Positions 8,409 through 16,818 of a stretch of 42,559 nucleotides of DNA are shown in pieces. The DNA comes from JABDNZ01 sp964407425 (GTDB lineage: Bacteria; Gemmatimonadota; Gemmatimonadetes; Longimicrobiales; Gaopeijiaceae), in assembly GCA_964407425.1 (NCBI GenBank), contig CAYOVN010000012.1, positions 1-42,559 on the forward strand, given 5' to 3'. A model generated the notes under the pieces. That model worked only from the letters and a program-made list of their open reading frames with translations, searched no databases and was not told the DNA's origin. Within the stretch, counting starts at the first letter, position 1; each line of letters starts with the position of its first letter. Both the position numbers and the translations under genes were made by a program.

Positions 8409-10307
8409 CTAACCCAATTCGGGATTGCGCTTCCGGACTTCCGCCAGGATCGAACGGAATCTAGGGTCTCCCCTCAGGGAATCCCAGGCTGGATCCGTCC
8501 ATAGGCTGACCAGGTTTCGGTCCCGGGCTCTCAGGCCGGCTTCCAGCTCCCGAAGGGCTTCCTCGTTGCGTTGAAGCCCCACATAGGCTCGGGCCAGGAC
8601 CACCGGCGAGACTTTTTCCCCCTGGCTTTTCCTAGCTTCGAGCTCGTCGATTTTCCAGGACCAATACCCTTCCTCCCCTTCGGCTTCCACCCGCGTTCTC
8701 AGTTCCTCCATGGATTCCAGGTCCTTCGGTCCCGGGGAGCCATAGGAGAAGCGTTCCTCTCGAATCCGGGCCGCCCCGGTGAAATCTCTCTGGACCGTCT
8801 TCAGCTGTTCCAGGGCTTCCCAGGCTTCCTCTGACTCAGGAGCCTCGTCGATGGTCGCCCGAATGACTTCCTCGGCCGCGCTGAATTCTGAAGTGGCTTG
8901 AAGACGACGGGCATTCTCCAATCGTTGATCCGGATGGACCTTGGTTCTCCTGGGTTTTTGGTGGCCATCCATGACCACGATCCTCTGGAGTTGCCGTCCA
9001 AACTCCGTGGAGTTAAGGGCAATTTCCGCCTCCAGGAGGGAAGCCGAGTCGCCGATGAGATGAACGCCCTCCGGCAGGTTCATGTCCGGGATCGCTCCCA
9101 GAGCGCCCTTGAGGGTCAGGAAAACGGCCTGCGCTTCAGGGGATTCCTCATCCAGGTGGAAGGCCATCTCCAGGGATTCCACGATTCTGGGATCGGTCTG
9201 GATGTCCAGAGGTAGAGAGTCTTCCCCCTGTAGATCCAGGAGGAGACGGGCTCCGGCCAGGCCGGCGTAGGCCGGAGCGAAGCTCGAGTCCTCTTCCAGG
9301 GCCGCCTCGAAATGTACGATGGCGTCTTCAAGAGATTCGGGGGTCGCCTTGGCCTGGCTGAACCGCCCCTTCATGTACTCTTCCTGGACCCGGGGAGAAG
9401 AAGCCACCCTGACACTGGGCGTTTCCCACTTTTCGTCTGGAAAGAGCTCGGTGCGGATTTCCTTTGCGATGGCCTGGGCAATGGTTCTCTGGAGGCCGAT
9501 GGCATCTTCCAGGGTGCCGTCATAGCTGTTGGCCCATAGGTGTTGGTCCGTGGGCCCATGAATGAGCTGAACGGTGATCCTGACTCGGTTCCCGTCCCGG
9601 AACACGGACCCTTCGATCACCCCCTCGACGCCCAGATCGGCGGCGATGATGGGCATGCTCTTCCCGGTGGCATCGTACTGGACCACGGAAGTCCGGGAGA
9701 TCACACGGGCGGCCCCGAGTTGACTCAGCTGGGAGATCAGTTCCTCATGGAAACCCGCAGTGAAGTACTCTCCGCCCTCGACCTCACTGAAATCCTCCAA
9801 GGGCAGAACGGCCAGAGATCGGATCTGGAGCCCGGTCTCGTCGAGCCCGACAGAGGCGGGGATAGCTTCCCCGGTGGTGGAGGTCGGTCCCGTCGTTTCG
9901 GCATCCAGGGTGTCCTGGATGACCCAGGACCCGACTCCCGCCACGGATGCGACGATGATCCCGAGGAGAGCGAACCGTGGAAGGGCTGTTCCCGAATAGA
10001 CGGGTGCCGTCGAAGGGTCCGTCTCAGAGCCGGATCGATGGATCCCGGTGGAGGTGAGGTCGAATACCCAGGCCAACGCCAGGACCAGGGGAAAACCGAG
10101 AAAACTGGCCACGACCAGAAGGCGGAGGGCCCCGTCGGGAGCGCCAAAGGCAGGGAAGACGATTTCCCCCAACTGCAGGAGTACAAATACGACCGCCGCG
10201 TAGGCAAAGGCGGTGCGCCACACACGGCGTCGCCCGACCTCCTCAATAAATAGGCTGACTCTGCTACCCTGGTTCCGCTCCGGGACCGATCCCTTTCCCG
10301 TTTTCAT
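8409..10307 (-). CDS. Membrane TolB/FlgO-like protein with TPR-like tail
   Basis: 632 residues from the ATG at 10307 (GGGGGGGAG about ten bases upstream; a TTG seven codons earlier is an alternative). The N-terminus has three hydrophobic segments at about 34-50, 62-83 and 113-130, with the family signature AWVFDLTSTGIHR after the second. The TolB/FlgO-like domain spans about 162-300 (SLAVLPLEDFSEVEGGEYFTAG, ADLGVEGVIEGSVFRDGNRV, DQHLWANSYDGTLED). Helical TPR-like repeats follow to the C-terminus. Homologues often carry an N-terminal DNA-binding or cyclase domain; none is present here. A scaffold or sensor role at the inner membrane is inference. It resembles the truncated gene at 1-629 and lies directly upstream of the amidinohydrolase. 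Confidence 0.8.
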   Translation of the reverse strand: MKTGKGSVPERNQGSRVSLFIEEVGRRRVWRTAFAYAAVVFVLLQLGEIVFPAFGAPDGALRLLVVASFLGFPLVLALAWVFDLTSTGIHRSGSETDPSTAPVYSGTALPRFALLGIIVASVAGVGSWVIQDTLDAETTGPTSTTGEAIPASVGLDETGLQIRSLAVLPLEDFSEVEGGEYFTAGFHEELISQLSQLGAARVISRTSVVQYDATGKSMPIIAADLGVEGVIEGSVFRDGNRVRITVQLIHGPTDQHLWANSYDGTLEDAIGLQRTIAQAIAKEIRTELFPDEKWETPSVRVASSPRVQEEYMKGRFSQAKATPESLEDAIVHFEAALEEDSSFAPAYAGLAGARLLLDLQGEDSLPLDIQTDPRIVESLEMAFHLDEESPEAQAVFLTLKGALGAIPDMNLPEGVHLIGDSASLLEAEIALNSTEFGRQLQRIVVMDGHQKPRRTKVHPDQRLENARRLQATSEFSAAEEVIRATIDEAPESEEAWEALEQLKTVQRDFTGAARIREERFSYGSPGPKDLESMEELRTRVEAEGEEGYWSWKIDELEARKSQGEKVSPVVLARAYVGLQRNEEALRELEAGLRARDRNLVSLWTDPAWDSLRGDPRFRSILAEVRKRNPELG

Positions 10308-10511
10308 CCTTCTAGCACTCCCCCCCAAAAACCCTTCCCGAACTCTTCCGTCGGTCTAAGCGGTACGTTCGGTTGGAACTGATGATTGGCGCCTCGTACC
10401 TATAAAGACGCTTTCCGAGGCCATAAGGTTGGCCTTTGGGCGGCCACTCATGCGCCTTTTACTCTCTTCTTACGGTTCTATTTCCCAAATCGGTTCAGAC
10501 CGGGCCGGCCC

Positions 10512-13466
10512 TCAGTCCACCAGACTGTCGATCAGCTCGATGGCCGAAACCGGGTTCACGCCAGTGAAATGCCTGATTTGTTGGCGACAAGAAAAACCGG
10601 GGGCCACAACCGTTGTTTGGGATCCCGAATCTCGGATAGACGGGAAAAGCTTCCGTTCCCCCACGGATTGAGACAGGTGGTAATGCTCCTTCTCGTATCC
10701 GAAAGACCCAGCCATACCACAACACCCTGCATCGGCGTCAACGACTTCGGCACCCGGGATACGGCTCAATAGTTTGGCGGCAACTGGCAACCCCCCCAGA
10801 GCTTTTTGATGACAGTGGCCATGGAGAAGGATCCGTTCAGGTCCTTCGATGAAGTGGGGGGTAGTTTCTGGATCGAAGTCACCTTCTGTGGCCTCCGCCA
10901 GAATTCCCTCCGCCCACTCTTCGAAGGTCATGCAGGCTGCGGAGACCTCCTGGGCCATAGACTTGAGCTCACCCCTTAGGAGATGAGGGTGGTCGTCCCG
11001 GACCGCGGAAAAGCAGCCTGGCTCACAGAAAACGATGGGGAGTCCTGTTCTGGCCAAGGGAAACAGCGTACGTACGGTGAGTTCAGCCTGGTGCCTTGCC
11101 TCTTCGAGAAACCCCTTTGAAATCTGAGGGCGGCCGCAACAAACCCGGTCCGGGACCTCGACGTGAACGCCCATTTTCCCGGCGAATCCGACGGCGGCAA
11201 TCCCCTGCTTCGGTTCGTAGTAGTTGGTGAAGGTGTCTGCGAATAGGGCCATTTTCGCCCCACCGGCATCTGTGAGCCCAGACCCCTGCACGTTCTTCCG
11301 GACACTCTCCCACCAGTTGACAAAAGTCCGCCTCGCCGCGGACGGGACCTTTCTGCGACCGTCGATTCCAAGAAGTCTCTCCGTTAGCCAGCGTGCGGGG
11401 GAGCTCCGGGAAACCCAGTTGGAAAGTGGGGCCAGGCGGCTCCCCCAGATCGCCGCGGTCTCTGCGGATGCCAACAACCTCGAGCGCAGCGGGGCCCCGT
11501 GCACGTTGTGGAACTGGTAGAGGAACTCACTTTTGAGCCGGGCCATATCGACGCCGGTGGGACATTCCGATTTGCAGGTCTTACACTCCAGGCACAGATC
11601 CAAAACGGGGTAGAGGGCAGGGTTGGTTATTCCTTCCGACCCGAACTGTCCAGAGATGGCCAGGCGAAGGGCGTTCGCCCTACCCCGGGTGGAGTCTTCC
11701 TCCGAACGGGTCGCCATGAAGGAGGGGCACATGGTTCCCGCAACTGTTTTTCGACATGCTCCCACCCCGCCGCACTGCTCCGCCGCACCGGCGATGCCTC
11801 CGAAGTCAGAGAAATCGAAGAGAGTTTCTACATTGGCGGTGTGATATTCGGGGCCGAACTGGAGGTTTTCTACGAGAGGGGTGGGGTAGACGATCTTGTT
11901 CGGGTTGAGGATCCCTTCGGCATCGAACGTATCCTTGATTTTGCAGAAAGCCTGGTACAGTGGGGTCCCGAACATCTGCTCCTGAAATGGTGACCTGGCC
12001 AGGCCGTCTCCATGTTCCGCCGAAAGGGCCCCGCCGAATTCCAGCACGAGTTTCGAGATCTCTTCTGCAATCCCTTTGAACCTATCCACGCCCCCAGCGG
12101 TCTTCATGTTGATGGCTGGTCTGACGTGGAGAAGGCCCACCGAGGCGTGGGCATAGAAGATCGCTTTGGTTGAGTGCCTTTCCAGGATCTCCTGAAAGCG
12201 ATCGATGTACTCGGGCAGCTGGTCGGGGGAGACGGCCGTGTCCTCCACGAAAGAGATGGCTTTGGTGTCTCCGGTTTCGGCCAGAGAGAGGCCTAACCCG
12301 GCCTGTCTCAGCTTCCAGATTCGGGCCTGAGCCTGGGGTTCGGTGGCTCGGTGAACGTGGGTGGTCAGGCCCTTACCCTTCAGGTCGGATTCCAGGTCCC
12401 CGATTCGCTGCGGAAGTTGGTCCTGTGATTCTCCCATGAACTCCACGATCAGGATGGCCCCCGGGTCCCCGACGATGAAGTCACGGAGAGGTTCGTATTC
12501 GGTCTTCCCCATGGTCATATCCAGGAGATTCCGGTCCATCAGCTCCACCGCTGAGGGTTCATGACCGAGGATCACCGGTGTAGCCACCATGGCGTCCCGT
12601 AGCTTGTCGAACTGAACGACAGCCAGAACCTTGTTCTTCGAGGGCGTTACGAGACGAAGTTTCGCCTCCAGAACCAGGCCAAGAGTCCCTTCGGAGCCGA
12701 CGAAGAGTTTTGAGAGGTCGAATACAGGGGCGGAGGGAAGGAAACGGTCCAGGTTGTAACCTCCCACCCGCCTTTTGATCTTCGGGAACCGGGCTTGGAT
12801 CTCCTCAGCGCTTTCCCGGGCTACTTCCCTGACGCTTCGATAGCAGAGGCCCTCCAGGTCATCTTGTTGGCACTTCTCTTCCAGGCCCGGAGGGTCCAGG
12901 GGCCCCACGGTAACAATGCTGCCGTCGGCCAGGAGGACCTTCAACTCCATCACATAGTCGATGGTAGAGCCGTAAATGATGGAACGAGTGCCGGAGGAGT
13001 TGTTGGCCACCATCCCACCCACCGTGGCTCGGTTGGCCGTGGAGAGGTCCAGCGGGAGCTGCAGGCCGTGGGGGGAGAGGTGTTGGTTCAACTCGGCCAG
13101 GACGATTCCCGGTTCCACACGGACTGTACCGGCTTCCAGGTCCAGCTCCAGGATCCTCCTCATGTACTTGGAAAAGTCGATCTGGATTCCGGACCCGATC
13201 GATTGTCCGCATTGAGATGTACCGCCGCCACGAGCGGTGACAGGGATCCGGCGTCGCCTGCAAAGCTCCAGGGTTTTGACTACATCGTCTGCCGACCTCG
13301 GGATGACCACCCCGGCAGGCATGATTTGGTAAACGCTGGCATCGGAGGAATACATCCCCCGGGTCACGGCATCGAAGTGGACCTCACCCTCGATAGAGGC
13401 CTTGAGTGCCTGCTCCAACCCGGTGAGCTCCTCCGTCTGTTTTGGAACCTCTGCTGTTTGTGTCAT
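10512..13466 (-). CDS. Fused FAD-binding / Fe-S 2-hydroxyacid dehydrogenase (GlcD-GlcF or YdiJ type)
   Basis: 984 residues. The N-terminal half is a GlcD/VAO-type FAD oxidoreductase: GGGTSQCGQSIGSG (80-93), NNSSGTRSIIYGST (155-168), KLFVGSEGTLGLV (253-265), and SAEHGDGLAR (482-491) as the substrate/FAD lid. The C-terminal half is GlcF-like: two Fe-S cysteine clusters (Cys565/571/580 and CLECKTCKSECP at 625-636) and two CCG-type motifs (FCEPGCF; HGHCHQKALGG with DAGCCGMAGSFG). Electrons would pass from a 2-hydroxyacid through FAD and Fe-S to the quinone pool. The start at 13466 overlaps the permease stop as ATGA; a start nine codons earlier is rejected. Family members oxidise glycolate, D-lactate or D-2-hydroxyglutarate. 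The neighbours (GntP permease, glyoxylate aminotransferase) favour glycolate. Confidence 0.88.
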   Translation of the reverse strand: MTQTAEVPKQTEELTGLEQALKASIEGEVHFDAVTRGMYSSDASVYQIMPAGVVIPRSADDVVKTLELCRRRRIPVTARGGGTSQCGQSIGSGIQIDFSKYMRRILELDLEAGTVRVEPGIVLAELNQHLSPHGLQLPLDLSTANRATVGGMVANNSSGTRSIIYGSTIDYVMELKVLLADGSIVTVGPLDPPGLEEKCQQDDLEGLCYRSVREVARESAEEIQARFPKIKRRVGGYNLDRFLPSAPVFDLSKLFVGSEGTLGLVLEAKLRLVTPSKNKVLAVVQFDKLRDAMVATPVILGHEPSAVELMDRNLLDMTMGKTEYEPLRDFIVGDPGAILIVEFMGESQDQLPQRIGDLESDLKGKGLTTHVHRATEPQAQARIWKLRQAGLGLSLAETGDTKAISFVEDTAVSPDQLPEYIDRFQEILERHSTKAIFYAHASVGLLHVRPAINMKTAGGVDRFKGIAEEISKLVLEFGGALSAEHGDGLARSPFQEQMFGTPLYQAFCKIKDTFDAEGILNPNKIVYPTPLVENLQFGPEYHTANVETLFDFSDFGGIAGAAEQCGGVGACRKTVAGTMCPSFMATRSEEDSTRGRANALRLAISGQFGSEGITNPALYPVLDLCLECKTCKSECPTGVDMARLKSEFLYQFHNVHGAPLRSRLLASAETAAIWGSRLAPLSNWVSRSSPARWLTERLLGIDGRRKVPSAARRTFVNWWESVRKNVQGSGLTDAGGAKMALFADTFTNYYEPKQGIAAVGFAGKMGVHVEVPDRVCCGRPQISKGFLEEARHQAELTVRTLFPLARTGLPIVFCEPGCFSAVRDDHPHLLRGELKSMAQEVSAACMTFEEWAEGILAEATEGDFDPETTPHFIEGPERILLHGHCHQKALGGLPVAAKLLSRIPGAEVVDADAGCCGMAGSFGYEKEHYHLSQSVGERKLFPSIRDSGSQTTVVAPGFSCRQQIRHFTGVNPVSAIELIDSLVD

Positions 13467-14830
13467 ACCCATCCCATGGCCCACATGGCCCAAACCATGG
13501 CGAAAGACGTCATGCCGCCCACAAAGGTGACGCCTCCATATCCAAGGAGGGCTTCATTGAGCTTCATTTCGCTCAGGGAAGTGCAAACCCAGAAATAGCT
13601 CGAGTTCACATATTTGATGATGACGGAACCGGATGCTCCCGAGAGCATGGCCGCTTCCGGGGAAAGCCCCAGGTCACCCAACATGGGCGCTACCAGGGAA
13701 GCAGCGGTGATCACACCCACCGTTGTGGAGCCCGTGAGCAGGTTTCCGATGATCCCGATGGTGAACGGGAGAAGAATGGCCGGTAGGCCGTAGGTGGAGA
13801 AGATCTCGGCCACGAACCCTACTGCCGGTGTGCCCTTGAGAATCTCGCTCAACGAACCACCCAGCCCTGTTACCACCAGGATCATTGCGGAGGTCTTGAG
13901 GCCGGCTTGGATCCAACCGTTCTTGGTTTTGACCGCATCCTCCGAGGGGTCGAGATTTCTGAAGGCCAACCAGAGACCGATGCTCAGAGCCACTACGGGC
14001 CACCCGACGAACCCCAGGACTTCCCTAAGAAGAGTCCCCTCCTCCAAAAACAATTTTCCCACACTCTGGCCGCTGATGAGGAGGACCGGCACGGCTATGG
14101 GTGCATAGGAACTCAGAGTGGAGGGAAGAGTTGTGTCCGCCTCCTCGTCGAGGAATGAGTGGGCCGAAAACTCATCAGACGGCGGGGTGCTGAGTCGGGG
14201 CCCGGCGATGAACTGGCCGTAGGCCCAGCCCGCCACCGCTCCCCCAAGGCATGCCAGGGAACCGAAAATGATCGTTTTTCCAACGTCGGCACCGACCAGT
14301 GCCGCTGCAGCCAGGGGCCCCGGCGTTGGAGGGACGATGGCGTGGGTGAGCTGCAGAGCGCCTACCAGTCCGATGGACATGGTGCCGATACCAACCCCCA
14401 TGGCATGGGCAGAGGAATGAACGAGGGGGTTGAGGATGACATAGGCCACATCCGAGAAAATGGCGATGCCCAGTACGAACCCCGAGAGGGTAAGGGCGAA
14501 GGGCATTCTCTTGGCGCCAACCAGCCGGACCATGGACCGGGTGATGACCTGGACCCCTCCGGTGTGCCGCAGGGCCTCGGCTATGATCGAACCCAGAACG
14601 ATGACGATTCCAATGGAACCAAGGGTTTTCCCGAACCCTGATTCGAACGCAGCGATGAAGTTGTTTCTCTGCACCCCCGGAAGCACACCGAAGAGAAGGA
14701 TGGGAAGGAGCAACGCCAGAAAGACGTGCCATTTCCATCGGGCGATGAGGAACATCAACAACACCACTGACCCTGCCAGGCCTACCAGAGCGACAACAAC
14801 ATTCGTTGTGACTGCGGTGTTTGGATCCAC
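13463..14830 (-). CDS. GntP-family organic acid:proton symporter
   Basis: 455 residues, the usual GntP length, with about 12-14 hydrophobic segments. The family signature QLTHAIVPPTPGPLAAAALVG lies near residues 161-181, and GNLLTGSTTVGVITAASLVAP near 365-385. GntP relatives import gluconate, idonate, D-serine, D-glycerate or related hydroxyacids. The start is GTG at 14830, with GGAGGT close upstream. It is the middle gene of a three-gene operon: 44 bp after the aminotransferase and overlapping the dehydrogenase start by four bases. The context suggests uptake of the hydroxyacid that the dehydrogenase oxidises (glycolate, glycerate or similar). This is inference. Confidence 0.88.
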   Translation of the reverse strand: MDPNTAVTTNVVVALVGLAGSVVLLMFLIARWKWHVFLALLLPILLFGVLPGVQRNNFIAAFESGFGKTLGSIGIVIVLGSIIAEALRHTGGVQVITRSMVRLVGAKRMPFALTLSGFVLGIAIFSDVAYVILNPLVHSSAHAMGVGIGTMSIGLVGALQLTHAIVPPTPGPLAAAALVGADVGKTIIFGSLACLGGAVAGWAYGQFIAGPRLSTPPSDEFSAHSFLDEEADTTLPSTLSSYAPIAVPVLLISGQSVGKLFLEEGTLLREVLGFVGWPVVALSIGLWLAFRNLDPSEDAVKTKNGWIQAGLKTSAMILVVTGLGGSLSEILKGTPAVGFVAEIFSTYGLPAILLPFTIGIIGNLLTGSTTVGVITAASLVAPMLGDLGLSPEAAMLSGASGSVIIKYVNSSYFWVCTSLSEMKLNEALLGYGGVTFVGGMTSFAMVWAMWAMGWV

Positions 14831-14874
14831 CTTACCTCCTGCCTGATCGCTGGATTAGGGTCTGGAGTTCGGGG

Positions 14875-16056
14875 TCAGGCAGTTGAAGAGAGATGACCCA
14901 AGGCTGCTTCTATCCCACCCCGTGTGTGTGGAACCCCGGCCAGTCCGAGCCCCATCTCGACGCCACAAAGCGTTCCTGCCAGCATCAGATCGTTCATGTC
15001 CCCGAGGTGGCCGATTCGGAAGAGTTTTCCTTTGACCTTCCCGAGGCCCGTGCCAAGGGACATGTCGAAACGATCCAGGATCAAACGGCGGAGTTCGTCG
15101 GCGTCGTGGCCGTCCGGCATCCACACAGCGGTCAGGCTGTCCGTGTTGTCGCCAGGGTCGACGCAGCACAGTTCGAGGTCCCAGGCTTTGACGGCTTTCC
15201 TGGTGGCAGCGGCAAGGCGCCGGTGTCTGGCAAACACGTTATCCAGACCCTCATCGAGGATCATGGTCAGGGCTTCATCCAGCCCATAGAGGAGGTTTGT
15301 GGGTGGTGTGTAGGGGAAGAAGCCCTGGGCGTTCATCTTCAGGACGGGTCCCCAGTCCCAGTAGGATCGGGGCAGGCCACTGGAGTTGGAGGCCTCGAGG
15401 GCCTTCTGACTGATGGCGTTCATCCCCAGGCCGGGGGGTAGCATCAGTCCTTTTTGGGAACAGCAGACGGTTACATCCACCCCCCATTCGTCATGACGGT
15501 AGTCCACTGACGCCAAAGAAGAGATGGTGTCCACCAGGAGAAGAGCCGGATGGCCGGCCTCATCCAAGGTGCGCCTGATCCCAGCGATATCACTGAGGGC
15601 GCCCGTAGAGGTTTCGGAATGAACCGCCAAGACGGCCTTGATCCGGTGGTCTTTGTCGTCAGCCAGCTTCGCTGCAGCCACCCCGAGGTCTATCGGTCGA
15701 CGCCAGTCGCCCTCGACCCACTCGACGTCCAGACTCAACCGGGCAGCGATCTTCTTCCACAGGGTGGCGAAATGACCGGTTTCGAAAGCCAACACCCGGT
15801 CGCCGGGTGAAAGCGTGTTGACGAGGGCCGCTTCCCATGCACCGGTTCCGGAGGCTGGGAATAGGATGACGGGCTCTGAGCTTTTGAAGACCCTCTTCAG
15901 ATTCTCCAAGGCTCGAAGGGTGAGTTGAGCAAAGCCCGGGCTTCTATGGTCGGTGGTGGGCGCGGCCATCGCCCGAAGAACCCGGTCGGGGACATTGGAC
16001 GGCCCTGGTATCTGTAGGAAGTGTCTGCCAGGCCTTCTTCCCTTGGGATCGTTCAT
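14875..16056 (-). CDS. Alanine/serine--glyoxylate aminotransferase (class V, AGXT family)
   Basis: 393 residues from the ATG at 16056, which has an excellent AAGGAGGAG five bases upstream; the longer frame to 16371 has no support. The enzyme converts glyoxylate to glycine using alanine or serine as amino donor, with PLP. Seen: LQIPGPSNVPDRVLRAM at the N-terminus, ASGTGAWEAAL (68-78), VHSETSTGAL (145-154), LVDTISSLASVD (174-185) and the PLP lysine in SQKGLMLPPGLG (Lys202). The SQKGLMLPPG form is the one I associate with serine-glyoxylate aminotransferases. It is the first gene of an operon with a GntP permease and a 2-hydroxyacid dehydrogenase, which fits a glycolate-glyoxylate-glycine route. 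Confidence 0.9.
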   Translation of the reverse strand: MNDPKGRRPGRHFLQIPGPSNVPDRVLRAMAAPTTDHRSPGFAQLTLRALENLKRVFKSSEPVILFPASGTGAWEAALVNTLSPGDRVLAFETGHFATLWKKIAARLSLDVEWVEGDWRRPIDLGVAAAKLADDKDHRIKAVLAVHSETSTGALSDIAGIRRTLDEAGHPALLLVDTISSLASVDYRHDEWGVDVTVCCSQKGLMLPPGLGMNAISQKALEASNSSGLPRSYWDWGPVLKMNAQGFFPYTPPTNLLYGLDEALTMILDEGLDNVFARHRRLAAATRKAVKAWDLELCCVDPGDNTDSLTAVWMPDGHDADELRRLILDRFDMSLGTGLGKVKGKLFRIGHLGDMNDLMLAGTLCGVEMGLGLAGVPHTRGGIEAALGHLSSTA

Positions 16057-16204
16057 ATCGCTCCTCCTTATGGGTGGGGCAATCTTGGGCGGAGGGGGGA
16101 CGCTGAACAAGGTGCCAGCCTCACTTCCCCAATCCGGCCCCTGACTCCATCTTAAACGAGTCCCCCACAATTCCCTTTTTGAGTCCCCCGGTCCCGGGAG
16201 AGGT

Positions 16205-16816
16205 ATGGGAAAAGAGCGCGACAAACTCATCCGGTCAGGTGATAGCCCGGCCCTGGTGGTTGGGTATGGCACCCTTCTCAGCCGAGCGTCCCTGGCGTCC
16301 ACCGTGGGAGTCGGCGGCCAAACCAAGACTTTCATTCCAGTGGTGGTGAACGGGTTTCGCCGAATCTTCAACCTTCGTCCCGGTCACTACGAGCCGAGCT
16401 ATCATCTCACCCATGAGCCCGTCGAGCTCGCTGCCATGAACGTTCAACCCATGGACGCTTCCACCTTCAACGGTGTGGCTTTTCCCGTTTCCAAGAAGGA
16501 TCTGGAGGTTCTGGACGAAAGAGAGAAGTACTACCAGCGAATCGAGGTGCGGATCGACCCGTTTCCCGGTAGTGGGTCCTTGGCTGGGGGGCGGGAGGCC
16601 TTCGTCTACTCAGCGGGCCCTGAATCACCCTGGGTGATCGACGACCCTGATCTGCTCAGGCCCCACTGGCGGGACTTGATCCTGGCCCGGGAGGGAGCCT
16701 ACGCCCTCGGCCGGCCCTTCGGCGAGATGTTCGATTCTACTACCTACCTGGCCGGCGGGCGGACCTTGGCTGTTGATGAATACTCTGACCATCTCCCTTC
16801 GGCGGAGGAAAGCTGA
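16205..16816 (+). CDS. Gamma-glutamylcyclotransferase (AIG2)-like protein
   Basis: 203 residues. The N-terminal VVGYGTLLSRASL matches the YGSL-type substrate loop of the gamma-glutamylcyclotransferase fold. FNGVAFPVSKKDLEVLDEREKYYQR matches the segment with the catalytic glutamate (Glu107 is the best candidate). These enzymes cyclise gamma-glutamyl groups to 5-oxoproline, but many fold members have unknown substrates. A GGGAGAGG lies just before the ATG. It shares a 148-bp intergenic region with the divergent aminotransferase, and the downstream TPR gene begins two bases after its stop, so the pair is translationally coupled. The functional link between them is not known. Confidence 0.7.
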   Translation: MGKERDKLIRSGDSPALVVGYGTLLSRASLASTVGVGGQTKTFIPVVVNGFRRIFNLRPGHYEPSYHLTHEPVELAAMNVQPMDASTFNGVAFPVSKKDLEVLDEREKYYQRIEVRIDPFPGSGSLAGGREAFVYSAGPESPWVIDDPDLLRPHWRDLILAREGAYALGRPFGEMFDSTTYLAGGRTLAVDEYSDHLPSAEES

Positions 16817-16818
16817 CT

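Noticed and set aside
16057..16371. N-terminal extension of the aminotransferase
   Set aside because: The ATG at 16056 has a near-perfect ribosome site and gives the family length; the extension overlaps the divergent cyclotransferase-like gene.
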